64,000 bases of DNA from Teichococcus oryzae. GTDB lineage: Bacteria; Pseudomonadota; Alphaproteobacteria; Acetobacterales; Acetobacteraceae. The stretch covers positions 930,001-994,000 of the forward strand of contig NZ_VUKA01000001.1 in the NCBI RefSeq assembly GCF_008386565.1, written 5' to 3'. The translations under genes and the position numbers were made by a program. The notes under the pieces are model-generated. The model ran no database searches and was not told the DNA's origin. It saw only the letters and a list, made by a program, of their open reading frames with translations. Positions 45,379 to 54,772 of the stretch are shown one piece after another; within the stretch, counting starts at the first letter, position 1; every line of letters begins with the position of its first letter.

Positions 45379-47616
45379 TCAGTCGCCGAAGCGGTTGGAG
45401 CGCGGGAAGCCGTTCGGCGGCTGCCGCCCGGCGCCGGCCCGGTTGCCGCGCCATGCGGTGAGGTCGGTTTCCAGCCGCACGCGGTCGCCGATGCGCCAGC
45501 TCAGGCCGGTCTTGCCGTCGAACACCTTCACATCGGCCATGCCGCCATCCTTGTAGCCCTGCAGCGTCACGCCACGGCCGCGCATCATCTCCGGCACCTG
45601 CTCCAGCGGGAAGACCAGCAGCTTGCGGTTCTCGCCGATCACCGCGATCGTGTCGCCATCCACGGGCACGCAGACGGCCGCCTCCACGGGCGCGTCCACC
45701 ATCAGCACCTGCTTGCCGGTGCGCTTCTCGGCCACCAGATCCTCCGACTTCACCACGAAGCCGCGCCCCTCGGTGGAGGCGACAAGGTATTTCCGCCCTT
45801 CCGACCAGACGAACAGGTCCACCACGTCATCCTCGTTGGTGAGGTCCACCATCAGCCGCACCGGCTGGCCATCGCCGCGGCCGCGCGGCAGCGCCTCGGC
45901 CTTGATGGTGAAGCTCTTGCCGTTGGTGGCGAACAGGCACAGCCGGTCGGCGGTGTTGGCATGCAGCGCGATGCGCAGCGAATCGCCTTCCTTGAACTTG
46001 TGTTCCGTTTCCAGCGGCACATGGCCCTTCAGTGCGCGGATCCAGCCCTTCTGCGACAGGATCACCGTCACCGGCTCGCGCTCCACGAAGGCGCTCTCGT
46101 CGATCACCACAGCGATGGCGGTGCCGCCAACCTCGGTGCGGCGCTTGCCGATCCCGCTGTCCTCGCCGAATTTCTGGCGGGTTTCCTCGATCTGCTCGGC
46201 CAGCTTCTTCCAGCGTGCCTTCTCGCTGCCCAGCAGGGCCTGGAGCGATTTCTGTTCCGCCGAAAGCTTCTTGTGCTCCCGCCGGATCTCCATCTCCTCC
46301 AGCTTGCGCAGGGAGCGCAGCCGCATGTTCAGGATCGCCTCGGCCTGCACCTCGGTCAGGTCGAAGGCCTTGATCAGCGCGGGCTTCGGATGGTCCTCCT
46401 CGCGGATGATGCGGATCACCTCATCGAGATTGAGATACGCGATCAGGTAGCCGTCGAGGATCTCCAGCCGGCGGGCGATGGCATCCAGCCGGTGCTGGCT
46501 GCGCCGCACCAGCACCTCGTGCCGGTGGTCGAGCCAGGAGCGCAGAACCTCCTTGAGGCCCATGACGCGCGGCGTGCGGCTGGCATCCAGCACGTTCATG
46601 TTGAGCGACACGCGGGATTCCAGCGGCGTCGCGCGGAACAGCGTTTCCATCAGCACGGCGGGATCGACCGCGCGGCTCTTGGGCTCCAGCACGATGCGGA
46701 CGACATCGGTGCTTTCGTCCCGCACATCGCCCAGCAGGGGAAGCTTCTTCTCCTCCATCAGCTGCGCGATCTGCTCGATCAGGCGGGACTTGGCGACCTG
46801 GTAGGGGATCTCGGTGACGACGATCTGCCAGGTGCCGTTCTTCAGCGCCTCCTTTTCCCAGCGGGCGCGGATGCGGAAGCCGCCACGGCCGGTGGCATAG
46901 GCCTCCCGCACCGCCTCGCGGCTCTCGATCATCACGCCGCCGGTCGGGAAATCCGGCCCCGGCACGTGCTGGAGCAGCTCGTCGATCTCGGCCTTCGGAT
47001 TGGCGATCAGCGCCAGCGCCGCCGAGCAGAGCTCGCCCGCATTGTGCGGCGGAATCGAGGTCGCCATGCCGACCGCGATACCATTGGCGCCGTTGGCCAG
47101 CAGGTTGGGGAAGGCGGCGGGAAGCACGACCGGCTCGCGCTCCTCCCCGTCATAGGTGGCGCGGAAGTCGACCGCGTTCTCCTCGATGCCTTCCAGCATG
47201 GCCTGGGCGATGGCCGTCAGCCGCGCCTCGGTGTAGCGCATGGCCGCGGCGTTATCGCCGTCGATATTGCCGAAATTGCCCTGGCCCTCGACCAGCGGGT
47301 AGCGGGCGGCGAATTCCTGCGCCAGCCGCACCATCGCCTCGTAGATCGAGGCGTCGCCATGCGGGTGGTACTTGCCCATCACGTCGCCCACGATGCGGGC
47401 GCATTTCTTGAAGCCGGCGGCAGGGTCCAGCTTCAGCTGGTGCATGGCCCAGAGCAGCCGCCGGTGCACGGGCTTCAGGCCGTCCCGCACATCCGGCAAG
47501 GAACGCGCCGTGATGGTGGACATGGCATAGGCGAGATACCGCTCCGACAGGGCCACCGACAGGTTGGTCGGCCGCACGTCGCCGCCTTCTGGAAGGGTCT
47601 TCAAGTCGTCGGGCAT
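45379..47616 (-). CDS. parC: DNA topoisomerase IV subunit A
   Basis: A 745-residue type IIA topoisomerase subunit that decatenates chromosomes with ParE. The catalytic tyrosine is in [11 protein letters not shown]. The quinolone-region helix reads [20 protein letters not shown], with Ala at the position of E. coli Ser80 but the downstream Glu kept. The C-terminal beta-pinwheel (about 500-720) lacks a GyrA box, which supports ParC over GyrA. It is divergent from the Nramp-like gene. Confidence 0.95.
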   Translation of the reverse strand: MPDDLKTLPEGGDVRPTNLSVALSERYLAYAMSTITARSLPDVRDGLKPVHRRLLWAMHQLKLDPAAGFKKCARIVGDVMGKYHPHGDASIYEAMVRLAQEFAARYPLVEGQGNFGNIDGDNAAAMRYTEARLTAIAQAMLEGIEENAVDFRATYDGEEREPVVLPAAFPNLLANGANGIAVGMATSIPPHNAGELCSAALALIANPKAEIDELLQHVPGPDFPTGGVMIESREAVREAYATGRGGFRIRARWEKEALKNGTWQIVVTEIPYQVAKSRLIEQIAQLMEEKKLPLLGDVRDESTDVVRIVLEPKSRAVDPAVLMETLFRATPLESRVSLNMNVLDASRTPRVMGLKEVLRSWLDHRHEVLVRRSQHRLDAIARRLEILDGYLIAYLNLDEVIRIIREEDHPKPALIKAFDLTEVQAEAILNMRLRSLRKLEEMEIRREHKKLSAEQKSLQALLGSEKARWKKLAEQIEETRQKFGEDSGIGKRRTEVGGTAIAVVIDESAFVEREPVTVILSQKGWIRALKGHVPLETEHKFKEGDSLRIALHANTADRLCLFATNGKSFTIKAEALPRGRGDGQPVRLMVDLTNEDDVVDLFVWSEGRKYLVASTEGRGFVVKSEDLVAEKRTGKQVLMVDAPVEAAVCVPVDGDTIAVIGENRKLLVFPLEQVPEMMRGRGVTLQGYKDGGMADVKVFDGKTGLSWRIGDRVRLETDLTAWRGNRAGAGRQPPNGFPRSNRFGD

Positions 47617-47856
47617 CGGTACCTCAGGCTTTGTCGGGGCAGGACGGGGCTAGCGCAGGCGGGCGCAGTTTTCCAGCGTTTCGCCGCTACGATAGGAACA
47701 TAGCAGGAACGACGGTGCCGGCCAGATCACCTCACAAGAACGCGAGGGCGCGCCAGAGGGGGCTCGACGCTCCGGCTCCGCTTGCGCATGGTCGTCCGAC
47801 AAGATCACTGCCGCCTGCCTCCGGGCCTGGCGGCAACACCGGGAAGGGCCAGGAAG

Positions 47857-49278
47857 ATGAGCGCAAGCGCGGAAACCGTGGCGCGTGGCGGCAATGCGCC
47901 ACCACAGGACGATCCCTATACCCTGACGCCCGAAGGCGTCATGGAAGCGCCGACCGGATGGGGCGCTTCCTTCAAGCATCTGGGCCCGGGGCTGATCCTG
48001 AGTGCCTCCATCGTCGGCTCGGGCGAGCTGATCGCCACCACCACCCTGGGCGCCACCGCGGGCTTTGCCCTGCTGTGGATGGTGATCTTCTCGACCTTCG
48101 TGAAGGTCGCGGTGCAGGTGGAGCTGGCGCGCTGGACCATCTCCACCGGCCAGCCAGCGCTGACCGGCTACAACAAGGTGGGCCCCCGCATCGGCCGCGT
48201 TGGCTGGATCAACGTGCTATGGGCGCTGATGGCGCTGACCAAGCTGTTGCAGATGGGTGGCGTGATCGGCGGCACCGCCATTGCTCTCTCCATCCTGATG
48301 CCGCTGGGCGGGCCGCCGATGAGCGGCACCTCCGTCACCATCTGGACGACGATCGTTTCGCTGGGCAGCATCGCGCTGCTGTATTCCAACAGCTACAGCC
48401 TGATCGAGAAGGGCGCGACCGCGCTGGTCGTCGTGTTCTCCATCGTCACCGTCGCCATCGCTCTGGGCCTGCCCTTCACGCCCTATGGCTATGACATGGA
48501 CGACATCGCCACGGGCCTCGCCTTCACCATCCCGGCGGGCGCGATCGGTGCGGCCATCGCGATGTTCGGCATCACCGGCGTGGGCGCGGACGAACTGACC
48601 TTCTACACCTATTGGTGCGTCGAGAAGGGCTATGCCCGGCATGTCGGCCCGAATGACGGCTCCGATGCGTGGAAGCGCCGCGCCAAGGGCTGGATCGGCG
48701 TGATGTACAAGGATGCCTTCGTGTCCTGGTGCATCTACACCTTCGGCACGCTGGCCTTCTACCTGATGGGCGCCGCCGTGCTGAACCCGCAGGGCGTGGT
48801 GCCGCAGGGCAACGAGATGATCACCTCGCTGTCGCGCATGTACACCGACACGCTGGGCGAATGGGCGGGCGTGCTGTTCCTCGTCGGCGCCATCGCCGTG
48901 CTGGGCTCCACCCTGTGGGCGGCGGTGCCGAGCTGGTCGCGCATGTATGTCAACCTGCTGGCCGAGATGGGCGTGCTGGACTGGAAGAACCGCGAGCAGC
49001 GGCTGCGCTGGATCCGCGGCTTCACCATCGGCCTGCCGATCGTCTGGGGGCTGGCCTATCTGTTCGTGCGCTCCCCCGTGCTGATGATCCAGATCGGCGG
49101 CGCGGCCACGGGCGTGTTCCTTCTGGCCGCGGTGATCGCCGTCTGGTACCTGCGGAACACGGAAACCGATCCGGCGATCCGCGGCGGCTCGGTCTTCAAT
49201 GCGCTGCTGGTGGTGAGCAGCGTCGCGATCGTGCTGCTCGGCGTCTACACCGGCCTCAGCGTGTTCAAGCTGGTCTGA
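47857..49278 (+). CDS. Nramp-family-like membrane transporter lacking canonical metal motifs
   Basis: A 473-residue protein with 11-12 predicted helices and the Nramp (SLC11) layout. In helix 1 the classic DPGN is replaced: GPGLILSASIVGSGELIATT. In helix 6 the usual MPH motif is replaced by MFGITGVGADELTFYTYW. The normal Mn/Fe ligands are therefore missing, so substrate or mechanism may differ. ATG 47857 is chosen after an AGGAAG-like site; a longer frame from 47782 is unlikely. It is divergent from parC. Confidence 0.85.
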   Translation: MSASAETVARGGNAPPQDDPYTLTPEGVMEAPTGWGASFKHLGPGLILSASIVGSGELIATTTLGATAGFALLWMVIFSTFVKVAVQVELARWTISTGQPALTGYNKVGPRIGRVGWINVLWALMALTKLLQMGGVIGGTAIALSILMPLGGPPMSGTSVTIWTTIVSLGSIALLYSNSYSLIEKGATALVVVFSIVTVAIALGLPFTPYGYDMDDIATGLAFTIPAGAIGAAIAMFGITGVGADELTFYTYWCVEKGYARHVGPNDGSDAWKRRAKGWIGVMYKDAFVSWCIYTFGTLAFYLMGAAVLNPQGVVPQGNEMITSLSRMYTDTLGEWAGVLFLVGAIAVLGSTLWAAVPSWSRMYVNLLAEMGVLDWKNREQRLRWIRGFTIGLPIVWGLAYLFVRSPVLMIQIGGAATGVFLLAAVIAVWYLRNTETDPAIRGGSVFNALLVVSSVAIVLLGVYTGLSVFKLV

Positions 49279-49293
49279 CGCCACGCTACCGGC

Positions 49294-49319
49294 GGGCGGG
49301 GGAGCACCATCCTCCGCCC
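49294..49319. terminator. Hairpin between convergent Nramp-like and DUF1003 genes
   Basis: GGGCGGGGGA (49294-49303) pairs with TCCTCCGCCC (49310-49319), with one G-T wobble and a six-base loop. It stands between two convergent stop codons. No T-tract is present. Confidence 0.5.
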
Positions 49320-49341
49320 GGACCTGCAGGGGTGGGGCGGC

Positions 49342-49905
49342 TCATGGTTTGCCGCGCGCCCGAATCTCCTCCAGCAGATTGGCCAGCAACGTGATCTGCT
49401 CCTGCTGTTGCTCGACTAAGGAGCGAAGCTGCTCCGCCCGCATCCGGTCGAACTTGTCGTGCAGCGCCATGATCTCGATCTCGGCCTTCAGGTTGACCTC
49501 GTAATCATGCGCCGCCACCAGCCGGTCGCGGGCTGATTGCCGGTTCTGGCTCATCATGATGACCGGCGCCTGCAAGGCGGCCACCATGGACAGCAACAGG
49601 TTCAGGAAGATGAACGGATACGGGTCGAAGGGCCGCGTCAGCAACGCCGTGTTCGCCAATGCCCAGCCCGCCAGCACCAGCACGCTGATGATGATGAAGC
49701 CCCAGGACCCGCCGAAGGCCGCGACCTGATCCGCCAGGCGGTCCCCGAAGCTGAGCTTGTCGGCGAAGGCCTCGTTGGTATCCTGGCTCAGTGGGCGACG
49801 TTGCAATGCGCGGGTCAGCGCGCGGCGCTCCGGCTCACCCAGCCTGACCTCCTCACCGAACCATTGCGCGGCGGCGTCGTAGTCGGGATGGAGTGCCTTG
49901 CTCAT
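49342..49905 (-). CDS. DUF1003 family membrane protein
   Basis: A 187-residue protein. Two central membrane helices (about 65-85 and 97-118) are followed by the family hallmark FDPYPFIFLNLLLSMVAALQ and APVIMMSQNRQSARDRLVA. A C-terminal coiled coil (about 125-185, RAEQLRSLVEQQQEQITLLA) faces the cytoplasm. Function is unknown. ATG 49903-49905 follows GGAGAA. It is the last gene of the minus-strand lepB-to-mug series, 22 bases after the glycosylase gene. Confidence 0.9.
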   Translation of the reverse strand: MSKALHPDYDAAAQWFGEEVRLGEPERRALTRALQRRPLSQDTNEAFADKLSFGDRLADQVAAFGGSWGFIIISVLVLAGWALANTALLTRPFDPYPFIFLNLLLSMVAALQAPVIMMSQNRQSARDRLVAAHDYEVNLKAEIEIMALHDKFDRMRAEQLRSLVEQQQEQITLLANLLEEIRARGKP

Positions 49906-49927
49906 GGAGATTCTCCACTGCGGGCTG

Positions 49928-50458
49928 TCAGGGGTGGGGGGCGGCCTTGGCCTGGAACCACGACCCCAGCGCCATCCAGGGCCGCGCATCCCAGAAGCGG
50001 CTGGCTTGGCCAGAGGTGGACGGCATCACCCACAGCATCGGGAAATCCGCCGGCCCCTCGACCCGGCCATAGGAGATGGCGCTGGTGCGGCGCTCCAGAA
50101 AGGCGGCTGCGGGGGCCTTGGCGGTGAAGGCCACCGCCAGCGGGCGCACCGCCCGGATGCGCGCGGCGAAGCCTTCCGGGTCATAGGCATCGGGCGGCAG
50201 CTGGTCGTCATTGCCCGAGGCATGCTTCGCCATGTCGGTCAGCCCGATGCCAAGCCAGAGCAGGGACGGGTATTCGGCCGGCGCCAGCCTGCGCGGGGTC
50301 AGCCCGGCCTGGTGCAGGATCGACCAGAAGCGGTTGCCGGGATGGGCGTAATAGGCACCCCGCGCCGCCGACACCGCGCCAGGCGCCGAGCCGCAGAACA
50401 CCAGCCGCAGCCCCGGCACCAGCAGGTCGGGCAGGATCTCCGGGCGGGACGCGGTCAT
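49928..50458 (-). CDS. Mismatch-specific / uracil DNA glycosylase of the Mug-like superfamily
   Basis: A 176-residue DNA glycosylase. The base-binding motif is FCGSAPGAVSAARGAYYAHP followed by GNRFW, and the second motif is VMPSTSGQASRFWDARPW. Such enzymes remove uracil, hypoxanthine or mismatched pyrimidines. The first motif differs from the GINPG of E. coli Mug, so substrate preference is open. Its ATG overlaps the recO stop (50455-50458), so repair genes are coupled here. Confidence 0.85.
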   Translation of the reverse strand: MTASRPEILPDLLVPGLRLVFCGSAPGAVSAARGAYYAHPGNRFWSILHQAGLTPRRLAPAEYPSLLWLGIGLTDMAKHASGNDDQLPPDAYDPEGFAARIRAVRPLAVAFTAKAPAAAFLERRTSAISYGRVEGPADFPMLWVMPSTSGQASRFWDARPWMALGSWFQAKAAPHP

Positions 50459-51204
50459 GCCGGGGGCAGGACAGCCGGGAGCAGGGCGGCAATGCGCGCT
50501 TCCAGCCGCTCCCGCGCGGGCGGGACCGGATGGTGGCGCGCGCCGAAGGCATCCCGCGCCAGGAAATGGCCGGTCAGCCGCAGCCCCTTCAGCCATTCGC
50601 TCGGGTCCCGCTCATCCTGGCCGCCTTGCAGGAACAAAGGCAGCGGCAGCAGCCGGTCCCGGTAGGGCTCGGCCGCCTCGGCGCTGACGGCGCGGCCGGT
50701 GCGGGGAGAAACATGGGTCAGATGCCCGGCCGTGCCGGTGACGGCGCAGGAGGCGAGATCGAGGCCATAGCCCAGCGCTTCCAGCAGCAGCGCTTCCCAG
50801 CGGATGTAATCGGGCATCAGCGCCTCGGCGCCGCGGCCCAGATTCGCCATCAGCGCGAGCAGGCCGGAAAACACGCGCGGCTGGGATTCCCGCTCCGGCA
50901 GCGCGTCACTGGCCAGGGCGCAGGCGGATTGCAGCAGGGCGAGGGCCAGGGGATCGTCCATGGCCAGGGCAGCGGAGGGGTGCACCATCTCCCCGGTGAA
51001 ATGCCCCAGCTGCTCGGGAAGGCGCCCGATCCAGCGGACCTCCACCAGATTGCCGGGCTGCCACAACCCGGCCTGGGCGCGGGACGCGCCGCCCCGGGCC
51101 AGGCCCAGGTGGCGGCCATGCGCCTCGGTCAGCACCGAGATCACGGCGCCGCCCTCGCCATGCGGGCGGGCCTCCAGCACGATGGCGGGGGCCTGCCATT
51201 CCAT
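50455..51204 (-). CDS. recO: DNA repair protein RecO
   Basis: A 249-residue recombination mediator that loads RecA at gaps with RecR. The N-terminal OB fold begins MEWQAPAIVLEARPHGEGGA and continues ISVLTEAHGRHLGLARGGAS; the helical C-terminal part includes YIRWEALLLEALGYGLDLAS, typical of the family. No Cys4 zinc site is visible, which is common in Gram-negative RecO. It follows era by 12 bases in the usual rnc-era-recO order. Confidence 0.94.
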   Translation of the reverse strand: MEWQAPAIVLEARPHGEGGAVISVLTEAHGRHLGLARGGASRAQAGLWQPGNLVEVRWIGRLPEQLGHFTGEMVHPSAALAMDDPLALALLQSACALASDALPERESQPRVFSGLLALMANLGRGAEALMPDYIRWEALLLEALGYGLDLASCAVTGTAGHLTHVSPRTGRAVSAEAAEPYRDRLLPLPLFLQGGQDERDPSEWLKGLRLTGHFLARDAFGARHHPVPPARERLEARIAALLPAVLPPA

Positions 51205-51216
51205 CAGGCGATGGCC

Positions 51217-52143
51217 TCAGCCGGCATCGTCCAGGCCGATGGCGCGCAGCCGGGCGCGCTCCTCGTCCCAGCCCTGGCGTTCCTTGACGTTCAGGAACAG
51301 ATGGACGCGGCGTTCCAGCAGCTTTTCCAACTCGGCCCGGGCCCGCTTGCCGATATCCTTCACCTTGCTGCCGCCATCGCCGATCAGGATCGCCTTCTGC
51401 GAGGCGCGGCCGACATAGATGGTGCAGTCGATCCGCACGGAGCCGTCGCGCCGTTCCTGCCAGGATTCGGTCTCCACCGTGGCATGGTGCGGCACTTCCT
51501 CATGCGTCTGGCGCAGGATCTGCTCGCGCACGATCTCGGCCGCCAGCATGCGTTCCGGCAGGTCGGACAGCTCGTCCTCCGGAAACAGCCAGGGGCCGTA
51601 GGGCAGGCGGGCCGCCAGCGCGTTCATCAGCCGGTCCAGCCCGTCGCCCTTCTCGGCGCTGATCATGAACGTCTCCTCGAAGGAGAGCTGCTGGTTCAGC
51701 GTGGCGGTCAGCGGCAGCAGGGTCTTGGTGTCGATCAGGTCGGACTTGTTCAGCACCAGCCAGATCGGCACCTTCGACCGCTTCAGGACGGACACGATGC
51801 TTTCCACCGCCTCCGTCATGCCGGCGCGGGCATCGACCATCAGCAGCGCCACATCGGCGTCCTGCGCGCCTTCCCAGGCGGCGGCGACCATGGCGCGGTC
51901 GAGCCGCCGGCGCGGCGCGAAGATGCCCGGCGTGTCGGTCAGGATGATCTGCGTCTGGCCCTGCATCACCACGGCGCGGATGCGGAATCGCGTGGTCTGC
52001 GGCTTGGGCGAGACGATGGTGACCTTGCTGCCGGTCAGCCTGTTCACCAGGGTGGACTTGCCGGCATTCGGCGCGCCCACCACGGCCACCATGCCACAGC
52101 GGGTCTGCTCCCCGGGTCCGGCGGTGTCGGTGTTCTCGCTCAT
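51217..52143 (-). CDS. era: GTPase Era
   Basis: A 308-residue ribosome-assembly GTPase. G1 is VGAPNAGKSTLVNRL, G3 DTPGIF, G4 NKSD, and the switch II region has the Era-type PGIFAPRRRLDRAM. The C-terminal KH domain carries GDGGSKVKDIGKRARAELEK for binding the 3' end of 16S rRNA. ATG 52141-52143 overlaps the rnc stop (TGATG). The extra N-terminal segment (about 15 residues) precedes G1. Confidence 0.97.
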   Translation of the reverse strand: MSENTDTAGPGEQTRCGMVAVVGAPNAGKSTLVNRLTGSKVTIVSPKPQTTRFRIRAVVMQGQTQIILTDTPGIFAPRRRLDRAMVAAAWEGAQDADVALLMVDARAGMTEAVESIVSVLKRSKVPIWLVLNKSDLIDTKTLLPLTATLNQQLSFEETFMISAEKGDGLDRLMNALAARLPYGPWLFPEDELSDLPERMLAAEIVREQILRQTHEEVPHHATVETESWQERRDGSVRIDCTIYVGRASQKAILIGDGGSKVKDIGKRARAELEKLLERRVHLFLNVKERQGWDEERARLRAIGLDDAG

Positions 52144-52841
52144 CACTTGCCTGTCTTGTCCTTCACGCCCTTGTCCTGAACCTGGGCGAGCCATGCCTCG
52201 GCGGCCGCCTGTTCCGCCGCGCGCTTCGAATCGCCCTGGCCTTCCGCTTCCCGTCCTTCCGCCTTCACCGCCACCAGGAAGTGCGGCTTGTGCGAGGGGC
52301 CGGTGCTGGAAACCAGGCGGTATTCCGGCAGCCCTTCCGCCCGGCCCAGGGTGTATTCCTGCAACCGGCTCTTGGCGGACATGGGGGGCGTCGGGTCCGC
52401 TTCCAGGAAAACCGACCATTCGCGGCGGACGAAGTCCCGCGCCACCTCCAGCCCGGCATCCAGGTACAACGCGCCGATCAGCGCCTCGGTGGCATCGGCG
52501 ATCACCGTGCCGCGGCCGCGCAGGCCGGTGCGGCCCTCGGCCGGCGGGATGCGCAATGCGGCGGGGAGGCCGATCGCCTCGCCCACCTTGGCCAGCGTGT
52601 CCGCCGCCACCAGCACGGAAAGCCGCTTGCCCAGCGCCCCTTCCCGTTCCCTGGGGAAGCGCTCGCTCAGCCATTCGGCCATCACCAGGGCAAGGACGCG
52701 GTCGCCCAGGAACTCCAGCCGCTCGTTGGAATCCAGCATTCCCTGCTTCGGGTCGGCCGCCGAGCGATGCGTCATGGCCTGCGCCAGCAGGGCCGGGTCG
52801 CGGAAGCGGTGGCCAAGCCGGGACTCGAAGCCGCTGCTCAT
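52143..52841 (-). CDS. rnc: Ribonuclease III
   Basis: A 232-residue double-strand-specific RNase. The signature helix is SNERLEFLGDRVLALVMAEW, with the second metal Asp/Glu region in VIADATEALIGALYLDAG. The dsRBD spans about 155-225 (KSRLQEYTLGRAEGLPEYRL and DSKRAAEQAAAEAWL). It processes rRNA and mRNAs. ATG 52839-52841 gives the expected N-terminus; a longer frame reaches 52967 without family match. It overlaps era by one base. Confidence 0.96.
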   Translation of the reverse strand: MSSGFESRLGHRFRDPALLAQAMTHRSAADPKQGMLDSNERLEFLGDRVLALVMAEWLSERFPREREGALGKRLSVLVAADTLAKVGEAIGLPAALRIPPAEGRTGLRGRGTVIADATEALIGALYLDAGLEVARDFVRREWSVFLEADPTPPMSAKSRLQEYTLGRAEGLPEYRLVSSTGPSHKPHFLVAVKAEGREAEGQGDSKRAAEQAAAEAWLAQVQDKGVKDKTGK

Positions 52842-52854
52842 GGTTCCCGTCCCG

Positions 52855-53610
52855 TCAACGCACCGCCATGAACAGGCGGCTCCAGCGGATGGCGAAGGGC
52901 CAGGCCCAGACCTCGTACCAGGCGGCGGAGCCATCGACGGAGAAGAAGATCCGCTCCGCCCGGCCAACCAGATTCTCCAGCGGCACGAAGCCGACGCCGC
53001 CGATCATGTCACGGCTGTCCAGGCTGTTGTCACGGTTGTCGCCCATGGCGAAGACATGGTCGGCGGGAACCAGAAATTCCGGCGTGTTGTCATAAGGGCC
53101 GTTGTCGGTCTGTTCCAGGATCTGGTGCCGCACCGCCTCCGTGCCGCCGGGGCTGGGCGGCAGGGTTTCGCGGAACAGCCGCACCGTCATGCGCGGCCCG
53201 TCGCCTTCCACGGTGTAGGGACCAAGTGATTCACGCGGCGCTTCCTGCCCGTTCACGAACAGCCGGCCGCCGCGCAGCTGGATGCGGTCGCCCGGCAGGC
53301 CGATGATGCGCTTGATGTAGTCCGTGCTGTTGTCGCGCGGCAGCTTGAACACCGCCACGTCGCCACGCTCCGGCAGGGAGCCGAAGATGCGGCCGGAAAA
53401 CAGGTCCGGGCTGAAGGGCATGGAATGCCGCGAATAGCCATAGGCGTATTTCGACACGAACAGGTAGTCGCCCACCTGCAGGGTCGGGATCATGCTGCCG
53501 GAGGGAATGTTGAACGGCTCGAAGGCAACGGTGCGGATGCCGACGGCGATGAGCCCGGCATACACGACAGTCTTGATGCTTTCGAGCCAGCCGCCCGTCT
53601 TCTTGGTCAT
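52855..53610 (-). CDS. lepB: Signal peptidase I
   Basis: A 251-residue membrane serine protease. One N-terminal membrane helix (about 10-28) precedes the catalytic Ser in FNIPSGSMIPTLQVGDYLFV; the general-base Lys is in YIKRIIGLPGDRIQLRGGRL, and the C-terminal conserved block is GDNRDNSLDSRDMIGGVGFV. It cuts Sec and Tat signal peptides, relevant for the many exported proteins here. It starts the lepB-rnc-era-recO series and has short repeats in its leader. Confidence 0.96.
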   Translation of the reverse strand: MTKKTGGWLESIKTVVYAGLIAVGIRTVAFEPFNIPSGSMIPTLQVGDYLFVSKYAYGYSRHSMPFSPDLFSGRIFGSLPERGDVAVFKLPRDNSTDYIKRIIGLPGDRIQLRGGRLFVNGQEAPRESLGPYTVEGDGPRMTVRLFRETLPPSPGGTEAVRHQILEQTDNGPYDNTPEFLVPADHVFAMGDNRDNSLDSRDMIGGVGFVPLENLVGRAERIFFSVDGSAAWYEVWAWPFAIRWSRLFMAVR

Positions 53611-53641
53611 CGTCGGATCGCGCGAGGCCCCCAATGGGTAA

Positions 53642-53670
53642 GGTGCAGTGGGATGGTGCGGTGGGAAGGT
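53642..53670. repeat. Imperfect tandem 13-mers in the lepB leader
   Basis: GGTGCAGTGGGAT (53642-53654) is followed directly by GGTGCGGTGGGAA (53655-53667) and the start of a third unit. It lies about 35 bases upstream of the lepB start on the opposite sense. It might bind a regulator or form a leader structure; nothing specific is recognised. Confidence 0.35.
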
Positions 53671-53731
53671 ACGGAAGCCGCCGCGCCAATGGCCGCGACC
53701 CCGAGGGTAGAGCCCGGCGTGGCCCTGGCTG

Positions 53732-54763
53732 TCAAGGAAGCGGGGCGGGCGGGCGCAGCTCGAAAGCCTCCGCCAGCAGCCGCACGGAGCGGCGGCGCGC
53801 TTCCGGGTCATGGATCGGGCTGAGCACCGCCACCTCCTCCGCGCCCAGCTCCGCCGCCAGGGCCTCCAGCTTGCCGCGCACCTGCCGCGGCGTGCCGATG
53901 GCGGCGCGGGCGCGCATGCGCTCCAGCTTGTCGCGCTCGGCCGGCGTGGCGGGATAGGCGGCGGCTTCCTCCGGCGAGGGCAGGGCGGGGTAGATGCCGC
54001 GGTCCCGCGACAGCTTCCAGACCGCGCGGGACAGGAACAGCCGCTCCGCCTCGGCTTCGGTTTCAGCGCACATCGCCACCACGGCGATGGCTGCCTGCGG
54101 CGCGGAAAGGCGCCCCGCCTCCGGGCGGAAGCCTTCCCGGTACAGCCGCAGCGCCTCGGCGGCGCCGGCACCGTCGGTGATGAAATGCGCGAAGCCATAG
54201 GGCAGGCCGAAATAGGCGGCGAGCTGGGCGCCATAGTCGGAACTGCCCAGCACCCAGACCTCCGGACGCGTCGGCCCCTCGGGCTGGGCGCGCACGGCGC
54301 GGAAGGGATGGTTTTCCGGCAGCCCTTCGCCCAGCCAGCCGAGCAATTCCTGCACCTGCGCCGGGAAGCGGTCCGCCCCGGCCTGGGCGGCGGCCGGGTT
54401 CAGCGCATAGGCCGTCCGGCCATCGCTGCCGGGGGCGCGGCCGACGCCGAGGTCGATGCGGCCGGGAGCGATGGCTTCCAGCACGCGGAACTGCTCGGCC
54501 ACCTTCAGCGCCGAATAATGCGGCAGCATCACCCCGGCCGAGCCCACGCGGATCTGCCGCGTCGTGGCGGCGATGGCGCCGATCAGGATTTCCGGCGCGG
54601 AGCCGGCATGGCTGTGGCTGTTGTGATGCTCGGCCAGCCAGTAGCGGCGATAGCCCAGCGCATCCGCGAGCTGCGCCAGGGCCAGGGTTTCGCGGATCGC
54701 CTCGGCCGCGTCACGGCCGGCGGCGATGCTGGACTGGTCGAGAATGGAAAGGGTCAGCGCCAT
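53732..54763 (-). CDS. LLM class flavin-dependent oxidoreductase
   Basis: A 343-residue luciferase-like TIM-barrel protein. It begins MALTLSILDQSSIAAGRDAA and has the YvbT/MsnO8-type EHHNSHSHAGSAPEILIGAI, followed by VGSAGVMLPHYSALKVAEQF and PGRIDLGVGRAPGSDGRT. Such enzymes use FMNH2 to oxidise diverse substrates; this one's substrate is unknown. It starts 9 bases after the epmB stop, so the two are probably co-transcribed. Confidence 0.9.
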   Translation of the reverse strand: MALTLSILDQSSIAAGRDAAEAIRETLALAQLADALGYRRYWLAEHHNSHSHAGSAPEILIGAIAATTRQIRVGSAGVMLPHYSALKVAEQFRVLEAIAPGRIDLGVGRAPGSDGRTAYALNPAAAQAGADRFPAQVQELLGWLGEGLPENHPFRAVRAQPEGPTRPEVWVLGSSDYGAQLAAYFGLPYGFAHFITDGAGAAEALRLYREGFRPEAGRLSAPQAAIAVVAMCAETEAEAERLFLSRAVWKLSRDRGIYPALPSPEEAAAYPATPAERDKLERMRARAAIGTPRQVRGKLEALAAELGAEEVAVLSPIHDPEARRRSVRLLAEAFELRPPAPLP

Positions 54764-54772
54764 GCGGCGAGC

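Noticed and set aside
45268-47703. An 811-codon open frame antisense to parC
   Set aside because: The parC frame encodes a full, recognisable topoisomerase. The antisense frame is His/Leu/Gly/Asp-rich mirror composition, typical of shadows of GC-rich genes.
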